A stretch of DNA of 64,000 nt from CAYVXE01 sp964455375 (GCA_964455375.1 CAYVXE010000003.1:18805-82804); one strand, 5' to 3'; counted from the stretch's first letter, positions 54,799-63,580 are shown. A program made the numbers and translations. The notes: generated from the sequence alone by a model not told the origin.

Positions 54799-56607
54799 AT
54801 GACGAAAATGGTGAAATCTAAAGATGTTGTTTATGCCCTGTGCCTTTTACTCTTACCTGCCGCCGGCATTTCGCAGATTTATGAACCGCAAAAACCGCTT
54901 TCTGAAATTGAAAGTTCCATGGAGGCGAATTTAACCTGGAATCTGCAAAGCGCACTGTTGCTGTATTACCCGGAGAACAAGTTTGTTGTTAAGGCGGATG
55001 TACGATTACAAAAAGTAAAGCCCAAACGGGTGCTACCAAAGTTACCGGACGCACTTTTGAGCAGAAGCGTAAACAATTTGCCCGGCTTACCCTACGTTCC
55101 CCTGGATTTTGGAGAAGCAACACCGCCCCAACAAAAACGTGACAATTTAAGAAACTATGTTCGGGAAAACAATTTTCAAGTGGCGAGTATCCGGGTGAAT
55201 GTGCTGGTTGATGCGAGCCTGCGTGAAAGTGACTGGGCATTCATTCGTCGCTATTCGGCCCTTGTGGCTGATTTGGAACCGACCCGGGGCGATCAGATTC
55301 GCATTGAGCGGTTAACGTTTCCGGATAAAGCGACTTTTTTTGCAGCAAAGCAGAAGCCTGAGGTGCAACAGCCGGCTAAAACGAAACCACCGCAACAGGC
55401 GCAGATCATCCCGTCTGATTTCGATTGGCGTCCATACGCGTTTGCCGGAGGCATTGCTCTTCTGTTGATCATCGCGTTCTTTCTTGGCATTCGGGCAATT
55501 ACAAAATCCATAAAGAAATCCATGAGTAAAAATGATGCGGTTGCTGCAAAAGATCAATCGCCGCTTCCGGTATCCCGGGCTGCTGTGGCAAAACACAGGC
55601 AGGAAACAGATCAAACACGGGGAACGTCTGAAACGCCCAATTACCATCAGTTGAGATCCGAAATGATGGATACTATCGTCGGCACGCCGTCTTCCGCCGC
55701 CGCGGTTTTTAACCAATGGATTGAAGAGAGAGACGAAGCCGGGACAAAAGATGTGGCCGCCCTGCTTACGGGAGTGTCAAAACCACTGGCCGAACTCCTG
55801 ACACCGTATTTTGGCAAGGAGACCGCCGGCGCCGTGAAAAGTAAAATGGCGGAGATGGAAAAGGATGTACCGGAAAGCGAGGTCGATGAATTAATTAAAT
55901 TGTTTAATGGCGATTTGCGTAAACTGGTGGTGAAGGAAAGCAAAGACCCCAAAGAAAATGACGCCCTTGCCTTTTTGAACCAGATGAGCGATAACCAGTT
56001 GGAACATTTGCTGAAGCCGTTGAAGACCGGCATTAAAGCCATCGTTTTGGCACAGATGCGTTCTAATCGTGCGGCAAAGTTTCTAAGCAAAATGGATGCG
56101 GATGAGAAAAAAGAAGTGTTGGTGTCGATGGGCAATATTGAACATCTTCCGTTGGATGTTTATCAACACATTGCCCGGCAACTGGCAGCACGTGCGAACA
56201 AACTGGAAAAAATGCGCTACGTGCGCGCCAATGGCGTGGACGCGGTGGTGAAAGTTATGGAGCATCTCGATGAAAAGACGCAGGACGACCTGTTGAACCA
56301 CCTGCAAACCCAGGACGTAAAACTCGCACAGAAAGTCCATCAGAAATTTATGACGTTTAATCAGTTGCTGGACATGCCGGAGGAAGAAATTCAGAAAGTC
56401 GCACTGGAGGTGGATCGCGAGATCTTAGCAAAATCGCTCGTTACAGTGGATGAAGAAACCGTGGTCAGAATCGTCTCGGCGCTGCCGGAAAAGTTGCAGG
56501 AACTGGTGACAGCAAGTCTTGAATCTAACCACGACATACCTGAAAATGAAGTGGCACAGGCGCGACGGGCATTGATGCGATCGTTGCGAGAAAGCCAAAA
56601 ACAATAA
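54799..56607 (+). CDS. FliF-FliG-like fusion: membrane ring plus rotor/switch domains
   Basis: A 602-residue protein. Residues 1-25 are a signal peptide, replacing FliF's first membrane helix. Residues about 130-175 (IRVNVLVDASLRES, RGDQIRIERLTFP) resemble the last ring-building domain of FliF/YscJ. A membrane helix spans about 212-231. Residues 289-309 match the FliF C-terminal FliG-binding motif (P...A.VFNQWIEE). Residues about 314-370 then resemble FliG-N, 387-465 FliG-M, and 478-598 FliG-C (GVDAVVKVMEHLDEKT, FMTFNQLLDMPEEEIQKV, ALEVDREILAKSL). The EHPQ motif and the acidic torque pair of E. coli FliG are not conserved. It heads an operon with MotA- and MotB-like genes, which supports a rotor role. 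The domain matches are read by eye. Confidence 0.78.
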   Translation: MTKMVKSKDVVYALCLLLLPAAGISQIYEPQKPLSEIESSMEANLTWNLQSALLLYYPENKFVVKADVRLQKVKPKRVLPKLPDALLSRSVNNLPGLPYVPLDFGEATPPQQKRDNLRNYVRENNFQVASIRVNVLVDASLRESDWAFIRRYSALVADLEPTRGDQIRIERLTFPDKATFFAAKQKPEVQQPAKTKPPQQAQIIPSDFDWRPYAFAGGIALLLIIAFFLGIRAITKSIKKSMSKNDAVAAKDQSPLPVSRAAVAKHRQETDQTRGTSETPNYHQLRSEMMDTIVGTPSSAAAVFNQWIEERDEAGTKDVAALLTGVSKPLAELLTPYFGKETAGAVKSKMAEMEKDVPESEVDELIKLFNGDLRKLVVKESKDPKENDALAFLNQMSDNQLEHLLKPLKTGIKAIVLAQMRSNRAAKFLSKMDADEKKEVLVSMGNIEHLPLDVYQHIARQLAARANKLEKMRYVRANGVDAVVKVMEHLDEKTQDDLLNHLQTQDVKLAQKVHQKFMTFNQLLDMPEEEIQKVALEVDREILAKSLVTVDEETVVRIVSALPEKLQELVTASLESNHDIPENEVAQARRALMRSLRESQKQ

Positions 56608-56630
56608 AAAACCTAATAAATGAGTGAATA

Positions 56631-57752
56631 ATGAGAAAACAAATAATAATATTAGCAGCGTTTGTTTTGTTGACAGGAGCATCATGGTCACCGGTCAATG
56701 CCCAGCCCGGCGACGATGATATTCTCAAGCTTGCAGAAGAAATTTTCCAGCAAATTCCGCGGGATTTGTCGGAAATCGATCCGCAACTCGGCAGAATAGC
56801 AGTTTACCGGTTGGAAACCGACAATAAATTCATTTCGGCATCTCTGCAGGAACACATCAAAAGCCGGTTGTTGGAAATTATGAGCCAACTGGATCAGCCG
56901 AGGGTCGTTTCCCTGCCGAAGTTAAACACGTTGCAGATTTCCTCTACGGACACAACGTTCTCGATTTTGAACTCCCTGCCGACGCCGGAAGACGTGTGGC
57001 GGGTAGGTAAAAAGCTGCGTGTGGATGCATTTCTTGAAGGCAATTTGACCTACATTCCGCAAAAAGCACTCCTTGTTGATTTGCGTTTAAACCGCATCGG
57101 GACCAATGAAGTTCTCTGGGCAAAGTCATATTCCGCGTATGAGAAAAATTTGAAGTTGCCGAAAGTAAATCCTTTGCGAAAAAGTATCAACGCCGGCTTA
57201 GAAATTTTTAATGTGGACGTGACCGTTCCCACGGACTCGCTCATCAGTTCTGATTTCAGCAACCGACTTATTCAGTATTCAGCTTATGTGGGCGTTTACC
57301 AGTACGTCACGCCCAAAAGCAGATTGCGCTATGAATTGCGTCTGGGTCTGTCTTATTTGTCAGATGGCATTCAGCTTAACAAAGGGTCGTTCGCAAAGAA
57401 TTCTTTTTACTATGATTCCGGCAGTACATTTCAGTTTGGCCGGCCCTCATCTTTAAATATTCGTTCCCTTCTTACCTCTGCCATTGCGGAAAACAAACAG
57501 AACCCGGCCGGTGACTGGTTGTCGGTTTATCTCTCCATTACCCGCTATTTTGCTGTGAATATGCCCGATATAACCGGATTTGGAATTGGTTTTCGCAGTG
57601 ACATCAATACCCATTTTTCTGTTTCTGCCGGAATTGCCGTCGTTGTGGGGAAGGAATTTAGTTCCGGTCGTATTTTACCGACCAATGAACGCGCCCGCAT
57701 AAAAGTTCACGGTCTGCACTACGATATTCAATTTTTACAATTTACATTTTAA
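56631..57752 (+). CDS. FlgO/CsgG-like secreted protein with barrel-like C-terminus
   Basis: A 373-residue protein with a signal peptide (about 1-24, ending NAQ). Residues about 35-170 resemble the FlgO/CsgG/TolB-N fold: LGRIAVYRLETDNKFISASL, HIKSRLLEIMSQ, WRVGKKLRVDAFLEGNLTY and VLWAKSYSAYEKN. Residues about 210-373 are strand-rich with aromatics and end FLQFTF, like an outer-membrane barrel. FlgO is a lipoprotein of the flagellar outer-membrane complex in Vibrio. The gene lies 23 bases after the FliF-FliG-like gene. It could form the outer-membrane collar of the proposed motor. Confidence 0.62.
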   Translation: MRKQIIILAAFVLLTGASWSPVNAQPGDDDILKLAEEIFQQIPRDLSEIDPQLGRIAVYRLETDNKFISASLQEHIKSRLLEIMSQLDQPRVVSLPKLNTLQISSTDTTFSILNSLPTPEDVWRVGKKLRVDAFLEGNLTYIPQKALLVDLRLNRIGTNEVLWAKSYSAYEKNLKLPKVNPLRKSINAGLEIFNVDVTVPTDSLISSDFSNRLIQYSAYVGVYQYVTPKSRLRYELRLGLSYLSDGIQLNKGSFAKNSFYYDSGSTFQFGRPSSLNIRSLLTSAIAENKQNPAGDWLSVYLSITRYFAVNMPDITGFGIGFRSDINTHFSVSAGIAVVVGKEFSSGRILPTNERARIKVHGLHYDIQFLQFTF

Positions 57753-57790
57753 GTTAATCTGGATTTTACTCTACCTATAGGATTGTAACC

Positions 57791-58438
57791 ATGAAACAAA
57801 CAATTGTAATGATAACCGCAAAATCAGCGATTTTTGCTTTTTTGATGACCATGGCCAGCGGTTTCGGTCTTTGGAGTTGTGCAAATCAATCCAAATCATT
57901 GCAGCGTCAGGTAACCGAAACGTCTACTGCGGATTCATCGGCAGTCGGTAAATTAAAAAAGAAGACCTATCTGAAGGTTAAATTTCATCAGAACGACACA
58001 GATGTGGAGCTGGTTTTAGACCCGGAAGCCCAAAATCTGGCCCTGGATTTTGTCAGAAGCCCGGATGGCCAATTGCAGGTTTTTGACGGCGATTCGTCAT
58101 TGATAAAGAAGGAAAAGGATCCTGAGCTGACGAACGGACTTTTGAAGAAACTGCAGAACAGGAAAGACGGTCTGGACAGGGAGGACCTCACAGACGAAAT
58201 CGTTCAGGATATCAATGAAGCACAGCGGTTATTTTATCAGAAAGAATACATACAGGCTCTAAAGGTCCTGCAGGCCTCTCTGGAAAAGAGAAAGTCAGCC
58301 ACCGCGTATGCGCTTGGCGGCTCTATTTACTACGTCAACGGCGATATTGAGGAGGCTGTCAATGCCTGGGAAAATGCACTAAAAATTAATCCGGATCTGC
58401 AGGATGTAAAAGAATTGGTGGATCGGTATAAACAATAG
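57791..58438 (+). CDS. TPR lipoprotein of the motor-like operon
   Basis: A 215-residue protein with a lipoprotein signal (LWSC, acylated Cys30), a low-complexity Ser/Thr-rich linker, a short beta region (YLKVKFHQNDTDVELVLDP) and two TPR-like repeats at about 145-210 (AQRLFYQKEYIQALKVLQAS, GGSIYYVNGDIEEAVNAW). It sits between the FlgO-like gene and motA-like gene with 38- and 22-base gaps. It may stabilise the envelope part of the complex. Confidence 0.72.
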   Translation: MKQTIVMITAKSAIFAFLMTMASGFGLWSCANQSKSLQRQVTETSTADSSAVGKLKKKTYLKVKFHQNDTDVELVLDPEAQNLALDFVRSPDGQLQVFDGDSSLIKKEKDPELTNGLLKKLQNRKDGLDREDLTDEIVQDINEAQRLFYQKEYIQALKVLQASLEKRKSATAYALGGSIYYVNGDIEEAVNAWENALKINPDLQDVKELVDRYKQ

Positions 58439-58460
58439 TACAAAATAAAAGGACAGAATT

Positions 58461-59282
58461 GTGTTAACATTATTAGGATTTGTTGTAGGCGTTGCTCTTG
58501 TTGGTTATGGCATTTCAACCGGAAAAGCTCCTCCGGAAATATTTTTAAACTGGCAGGGACTGGCCATTGTCTGCGGTGGTTCCATCGCTGCGATTGTGGT
58601 CTCTTACCCCATTCCTGAAATCGTGCGTGCCTTTACATCGTATTTTATCATTTTTCGGTCCGGCGCGCATAAATATATCAAAGCCATTGATAAAATGGTA
58701 TCCTGCATTCGCACCTATCAGCGGGAGGGCCAGGAAAAACTCTTACAGATTCTGGCATCCGGGACAAAGCTGTGGATATTTTACGACGGTGTGCAGATGA
58801 AGTCCGTGGGCTATTCTCAGGAAGAAACGAAGGAGATTCTCGAAGACCAGATTCGCTGGCAAATGACCCGGGAAATGAAGCAGCATCATCTGTTTTCGAC
58901 GATGGCAAAAGTTGCACCGGCATTTGGTATGATCGGCACGCTCATCGGGCTCATCAATATGCTTATTACGTTGCAGAGTCATCCGGGCAACGTCGGCAGC
59001 GGCCTTGCCATTGCTTTGACAACGACCTTTTACGGTTTGATTTTGGCGAACATCATCTTCGCACCAATTGCCGAAAAATTAAAAGAGCGCGCAGAAAATA
59101 ATTTTCTCATCGAGACCATGCAACTGGAAGCTGTGATGATGCTTTATGAAGATCGCAACTATGTGTATGCCCGCGACAAATTAGCCGCGTATTTGAATGC
59201 AGCTAATCGTAAAAAAGTGCAGAAGGTTGCTGGCAAAATGGATTTTTCAAAAAACAAAAAACGGTTTAAAAAAGTTGCTTAA
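58461..59282 (+). CDS. MotA-like proton/sodium channel stator subunit
   Basis: A 273-residue inner-membrane protein with four predicted helices (about 1-20, 33-53, 150-172, 183-203) and a cytoplasmic loop at about 60-145. It matches MotA/PomA, not ExbB/TolQ, by order and motifs: VAPAFGMIGTLIGLINML, IALTTTFYGLILANIIFAPI and EKLKERAENN. The channel prolines align with Pro153 and Pro202. The loop has YQREGQEKLLQ, including Arg88. It starts with GTG after AAAGGA. Together with the MotB-like protein it should form an ion-driven stator. Confidence 0.9.
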   Translation: MLTLLGFVVGVALVGYGISTGKAPPEIFLNWQGLAIVCGGSIAAIVVSYPIPEIVRAFTSYFIIFRSGAHKYIKAIDKMVSCIRTYQREGQEKLLQILASGTKLWIFYDGVQMKSVGYSQEETKEILEDQIRWQMTREMKQHHLFSTMAKVAPAFGMIGTLIGLINMLITLQSHPGNVGSGLAIALTTTFYGLILANIIFAPIAEKLKERAENNFLIETMQLEAVMMLYEDRNYVYARDKLAAYLNAANRKKVQKVAGKMDFSKNKKRFKKVA

Positions 59283-59316
59283 GAGTTTTAATAAAAGAAG
59301 TGGGAGTTAGTTTTTT

Positions 59317-59952
59317 ATGGAAATCAAACTGCACAACAATGTTTTTTCCAGAGAGGATGAGTCACAGTCCTGGCTTTTGTCTTACAGTGATATGGTGACA
59401 CTTTTGCTGGCATTTTTTGTTTTGTTTTTTGCCATTTCACAAGTGGATCAGGCTAAATTTGAATCCATTATGCAGTATTTTAACCGTGAAAATACCATGC
59501 CGCTGCAGGTTTTGGAACAAAAATTTAAAGCATTGGTGCAGCAACATCATCTTGAAAAAAGTGTGGATGTGCAGTTGACGCCGGACGGATTGCTGGTTAA
59601 TTTTCAGGACGAGATTCTTTTTGAATCCGGCAAAGCAGAACTGAACACAAAATCTTTTCCGATTTTAACCTCCATGGCAGGCCTTTTGAAAGACGAGGCC
59701 GTGGCAAAACGCCATGTACAGGTTCAAGGCCATACCGACAGTGTGCCGTTGGCAAAAAATTCTTTATATCCTTCAAATTGGGAATTGTCCGGTGCGCGTT
59801 CGGCGCGGGTTATTCGCTATTTAATTCGGGAAGGATTGAGTCCGGCGCGTTTTGTATCTGTGGGCTATGCTGACACCCGGCTGCGAGTTGCGGAAGCGGA
59901 AAACAACCGTGGTCTGCAAGCCAATCGCAGGGTTAGTTTTCTCATTAAATAA
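59317..59952 (+). CDS. MotB-like stator subunit with peptidoglycan-binding OmpA domain
   Basis: A 211-residue protein with one membrane helix (about 22-40) in the MotB context WLLSYSDMVTLLLAFFVLFF; Asp25 is the ion-carrying residue. The OmpA-like domain (about 85-211) has QGHTDSVPL (138-145), NWELSGARSARVIRYL and NRRVSF, the peptidoglycan-binding elements. The linker from the helix to the OmpA domain is short. It is the last gene of the operon, 34 bases after the MotA-like gene. Confidence 0.92.
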   Translation: MEIKLHNNVFSREDESQSWLLSYSDMVTLLLAFFVLFFAISQVDQAKFESIMQYFNRENTMPLQVLEQKFKALVQQHHLEKSVDVQLTPDGLLVNFQDEILFESGKAELNTKSFPILTSMAGLLKDEAVAKRHVQVQGHTDSVPLAKNSLYPSNWELSGARSARVIRYLIREGLSPARFVSVGYADTRLRVAEAENNRGLQANRRVSFLIK

Positions 59953-60371
59953 AAAATTGATTTGTTCGGTAAGTGTCCGGAAATAAACTCGGTGTCTGCG
60001 TACAGGGAAGGCGGCCCGGATGGATGGGAACTGTACACGCCGATGACATCTCTTAAAACCTGCTCAACATTCATTAGACATAGATTCCTAAACTTATTTT
60101 AAAAAGTGAACGTTGTTGTGTTTAAAGCTGACACCCCGTCAAAACGTGAACAACTCAGCAAATCAGGCGCGCTTACCGCAGAACCTCGGAGATGCACAGA
60201 GTCTCGTATCTCTTTAGAATTAGAAATCACGCAACTAAAGGGCGTCGGCTGAATTTGTTTGGTTTGCTGCCTATTCACGACCTGCAGTTAAGCACGGGCT
60301 AAAGCCACGTGCCACACAAGTCTTTTGAATCATGTCAGGGGCACCCGGCGCATGTTGTAGCCAGTACTATT
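59953..60371. other. Non-coding gap with degenerate repeat-like hairpins
   Basis: This 419-base stretch after the motor-like operon has no credible gene. It holds a hairpin, GCACGGGCT/AGCCACGTGC (60292-60312, one bulged base), of a type common as an intergenic repeat in diverse genomes. It also has a stretch at about 60178-60200 (CCGCAGAACCTCGGAGATGC) that resembles decayed copies of dispersed repeats. No promoter is asserted. Confidence 0.5.
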
Positions 60372-61628
60372 TCAATTTACTATCATTTCATACAGCTTAT
60401 CTTTATTACTTTCAGTTTTCATTTTTTCGCTTATTAATTTTGTATTTCTTTTGTAGGATTCATTATTGATTAGGTCTAACAATTTACTTTCAAAGTTCTT
60501 TTCATTAAGGTGTTTTATTGACATTCCCTTTGGGCCCAGATGTAACTTGGAAATTGTCTCATTCCAATAGAATTGATCTAGGATGTGAGGAATAATCAAG
60601 CTTGGACAAGCATATTTCAATGCCGTATGTGTGGTTCCAGCCCCTCCATGGTGAACGACAGCATGCATTTTGGGGAATATCCAATCGTAAGGTATATTAC
60701 TCACAAAGTGAATGTGATCTGAAGATTCAGTAGTTTTCTCCAGCCCTCCCCATGAAGTATTGATAATAGCTGAAACTTTATTCCTTTTCAGTACTTCAAC
60801 TATGATGCGGGTTTTTTCTCTTGGATTGGAATTAGACATACTCCCAAAAGTGATCAGGATAACTTTTTTATACTTCTTGAGAAAATCTACTAATTCTTTA
60901 TCGGGTTGCCAATTTTTTGTTTTATCTCTTTCATAGTAACCAACAACGTGAGCAACTGAAGGCCAATATTCAGGCTTAGGAAATAGTGAAGGAGAAACAG
61001 CATAAAAGGTCTTTTCTTTTTCAAGCATCGCCTTTTTTATTGACGAAGCAGTAATTTTTAATCCAGGGTAATCTTTGCGATATCGTTTTGACACTAGTTT
61101 CAAGATGATGGCCTTGATGGTATTTCCCAGCCAGGCACTTAATATATTCATGACTATTCCATAGTTACCCAATATGGTAAGATGGTTAATAGCATGTGCT
61201 ACACCTGGTATAGGACTTACCAAGATAGATTTACCAGGGTTAGCCATTCCCCAGATAAGACTATAATTACATTTTGGATGGTATAGAATTCTATCAGGAT
61301 TTTCTTCTTTTTGAGTGTAATGATGTAATGCTAGAATATCTTTTGATAGTTTCAGACCAACTCTAGCCATTTTTATCAGGAATCCAATTCTTTTAAAAAT
61401 GGAACCTTGACCACCCATAAACATTTTTGCTTCTTTACCATCCAACATAATATCAAGAAATTCTTTGCTGAAACCACTGAAAGGAAGTTCCATTTGTTCA
61501 ACAGTTTCTCTAAATTGTTCTGGGAAGACGCAGATTACATCCCAATTCTTTTCTTTTAATAGCTGTGCGATTGCTAAAAACGGTTCGATATCCCCTCTCG
61601 TACCTATTGAAAATAAGATTGCTTTCAT
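60372..61628 (-). CDS. UGT/MGT-type glycosyltransferase
   Basis: A 418-residue protein of the GT1/GT28-like group that transfers sugars to lipids, sterols or natural products. The N-terminal motif is LFSIGTRGDIEPFLAIAQLL and the C-terminal donor-binding region has FVSNIPYDWIFPKMHAVVHH followed by GGAGTTHTALKY. It is visibly more AT-rich and Lys/Ile-rich than its neighbours, which suggests acquisition. The acceptor is unknown. It is followed and preceded by non-coding palindromic spacers. Confidence 0.88.
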   Translation of the reverse strand: MKAILFSIGTRGDIEPFLAIAQLLKEKNWDVICVFPEQFRETVEQMELPFSGFSKEFLDIMLDGKEAKMFMGGQGSIFKRIGFLIKMARVGLKLSKDILALHHYTQKEENPDRILYHPKCNYSLIWGMANPGKSILVSPIPGVAHAINHLTILGNYGIVMNILSAWLGNTIKAIILKLVSKRYRKDYPGLKITASSIKKAMLEKEKTFYAVSPSLFPKPEYWPSVAHVVGYYERDKTKNWQPDKELVDFLKKYKKVILITFGSMSNSNPREKTRIIVEVLKRNKVSAIINTSWGGLEKTTESSDHIHFVSNIPYDWIFPKMHAVVHHGGAGTTHTALKYACPSLIIPHILDQFYWNETISKLHLGPKGMSIKHLNEKNFESKLLDLINNESYKRNTKLISEKMKTESNKDKLYEMIVN

Positions 61629-61874
61629 ATTAGATTTGTCTGTTTCTGTATTGGCTACAACGTTTGTGTAAATTCATTGTTCTTGCACTGCGCAAATGAT
61701 GGGATATAAACAATTGTTTATATTTTTCATATATCAATTTATTTTTTCCGTACATATAATGCCTGCGATAACCCGCCAAAAACTTTAAACTATTTCTACG
61801 ACCAAAACGCGCACGCGTTTATGGTCGGGTTGATTGCTATGTTATGTGCTACTTAATCCAATATTCTCGAATCG
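61629..61874. repeat. Spacer with strong imperfect palindrome, possibly attC-like
   Basis: This 246-base spacer contains CGACC-AAACGCG / CGCGTTT-GGTCG (61799-61827). It is flanked by ATAACCCG (from 61768) and CGGGTTGAT, ending in GTTATGTGC (61841-61849). The same 9-mer occurs inverted at 63319-63327. The arrangement resembles integron recombination sites but does not fit the GTTRRRY consensus. Confidence 0.4.
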
Positions 61875-63032
61875 TTAGTTTCTGTCCATATTAATGGCGG
61901 CGTGCGGATATAACGCTTCACGATTCTGAAATGAAATAATATCTGGTTTTTGAATAACGCCAGCATCAATATTCACAGCTTGTCGAATGGTTTCACTTTG
62001 TTGCCAGCTCTCATACCCCGCTAACACGGTCGGCAAATGGACAACGAGGGCAGCAGAGATAGACCGCGATGCACTTTCCCATAGATAGCTTGGTGTATGA
62101 TCCACGGCGTAGTAATCTACTTCTCCAATTTTAAACATAGGATTTTTAAATGTGGTTGGTTTGGCAAAAAAGAACCCCATACCCTCATCGCAACTGACGT
62201 CAATAATCAGGCTGCCTGGCTTGAGATGAGATATATCATCTTCTGTCACAAAAAGGATGGGATGATCTGGTTCTTGTAGGATTCCGTTCACGATGATTTC
62301 AGATTGGTTGATCAGATTAGCCAATGGTTGTTCAGTTCCATCATGCTCTACCGCCAAAATGCGCGCTTCATCTTCATTGCCTTCCCGAATACGGACATAG
62401 TGACAATCAAGTACTTCCTCACGTACCTCGTGGTCGGGACGTTGAATGCAAATTGTGATATCTCTAAAACCACGTGCTTTTAGGGCGTATATTGCGCCAC
62501 GGCTGACCGCACCAAAACTAAAAATGACCACTTTGCGTTGGTTACCGTAGTGACCGTCGATTCCTTTCAGTTGCAGCGCATGTAATACCGCGCAGTAGCC
62601 CGCCATTTCGTTGTTTTTATAAAAAGTGTGGCGGCCAATCTGTCCGTTGGGTCCCCAAACAAACATATCCTCAAAAGCGATAAGTGTCTGCTTGCGATCG
62701 ATCGCAGCCTGAGTGTGCGACCTTTGCTGTACACAATGCGGATAGCCCCAAAGAATTCCACCCTCACATAGTTCTTCAAAATCCGCTAACACTGGTTTGG
62801 GAAGGATGACATTCCCAATATTTGCTAGTAGTTCGTGGCGTGAGGCAACGCCACCTGACTGATCAGACATTTCTGAATCGGTAATACCGAAAGGTGTTCC
62901 ATAACCCTCCTCAAATATCAGCTGACGACGAATTTCTTCGGGAAGGCGTATTAGATGTTCCGGATGGATTGGAATACGTCGCTCATCCTCTTTTCTTGAA
63001 GTACCAATGACTCCAAATTTTAATTTATTCAT
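61875..63032 (-). CDS. ceo: N5-(carboxyethyl)ornithine synthase
   Basis: This 385-residue NADPH-dependent enzyme condenses ornithine (or lysine) with pyruvate to N5-(carboxyethyl)ornithine, as first known from Lactococcus lactis. It belongs to the alanine/saccharopine dehydrogenase superfamily: FGVIGTSRKEDERRIPIHP at the start, FEEGYGTPFGITDSEM, the nucleotide-binding VVIFSFGAVSRGAIYALKAR and IDVSCDEGMGFFFAKPTTF. It sits alone between palindromic spacers, without arginine genes. Confidence 0.9.
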   Translation of the reverse strand: MNKLKFGVIGTSRKEDERRIPIHPEHLIRLPEEIRRQLIFEEGYGTPFGITDSEMSDQSGGVASRHELLANIGNVILPKPVLADFEELCEGGILWGYPHCVQQRSHTQAAIDRKQTLIAFEDMFVWGPNGQIGRHTFYKNNEMAGYCAVLHALQLKGIDGHYGNQRKVVIFSFGAVSRGAIYALKARGFRDITICIQRPDHEVREEVLDCHYVRIREGNEDEARILAVEHDGTEQPLANLINQSEIIVNGILQEPDHPILFVTEDDISHLKPGSLIIDVSCDEGMGFFFAKPTTFKNPMFKIGEVDYYAVDHTPSYLWESASRSISAALVVHLPTVLAGYESWQQSETIRQAVNIDAGVIQKPDIISFQNREALYPHAAINMDRN

Positions 63033-63580
63033 AGAGTTTCCTTCTTTCTACTAGAATTTACTTTTGTGATTATATCGAAGCATTTTCAAAGGTCTAATGT
63101 ACTCGTTTTATATGATTACGCAATCTTTTCACAAAACGATGTTCTCAATCGCTCATACCATACACTGATTCAAAACTCTCTCGTTTACTTTAAAAAGAGG
63201 AAAAAAGTACTTACGTATTCGAATGCTCATATCGCAACAGGTTTATGGTTGTGATTCACAACCCTCTCGCGGTGATCCACACATCCAGAAGCACACAAAA
63301 ATTAAAAAAATACGGAAAGCACATAACGGCCTGGGCGCTCAGCTGCCGCGCCCGGTACCGCGCTACAGTCCGCCAAAGTCCCCCGTGGCGCGGTCAGTTG
63401 CAGCGCCGGGTTATACGGCGCTGTCTTCGGTAGCGCCAACTGTAGTCTTTCCGAGAGGAATTCACGAATCCCTGAATTCCTACTCTTCGAAGGGATCTCT
63501 ATCTCTTCGAGTCTTTCAATCATGACCCGCGCTGGAGGATTGTTCAGAGCCCGTCCGTCAGCTCTGAATTTATGTCCTGC
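63033..63580. other. Long non-coding spacer with composition shift and palindromes
   Basis: The first ~280 bases are AT-rich like the rest of the window. From about 63320 GC rises to roughly 60 percent. Structures seen are the attC-like palindrome (63319-63417), a 9-base hairpin AGGAATTCA/TGAATTCCT (63456-63481), and TTCAGAGC/GCTCTGAA (63543-63568), which lies just beyond the DUF4389 stop and could be its terminator stem. No credible gene was seen. Confidence 0.6.
63319..63417. repeat. attC-like imperfect palindrome
   Basis: The outer arms ATAAC (63323-63327) and GTTAT (63410-63414) are followed inward by an unpaired spacer. Then GGCGCT-CAGCTG (63334-63345) pairs with CAGTTG-C-AGCGCC (63395-63407), leaving one bulged C, and CCGCGCC (63346-63352) pairs with GGCGCGG (63387-63393). 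The unpaired spacer plus single extrahelical base are features of integron attC sites. The core GTTATAC does not match GTTRRRY exactly. Confidence 0.45.

Noticed and set aside
58461..59952. MotA/MotB-like pair as the ZorAB part of a Zorya anti-phage system
   Set aside because: The MotA-like protein is only 273 residues with no long cytoplasmic tail, there is no ZorC/ZorD/ZorE gene, and the operon instead contains a FliG-like rotor. It is not a defence-island context.
63223..63525. Plus-strand frames of 60-100 codons in the right-hand spacer
   Set aside because: They run through the attC-like palindrome, change composition midway and have no recognisable domain.
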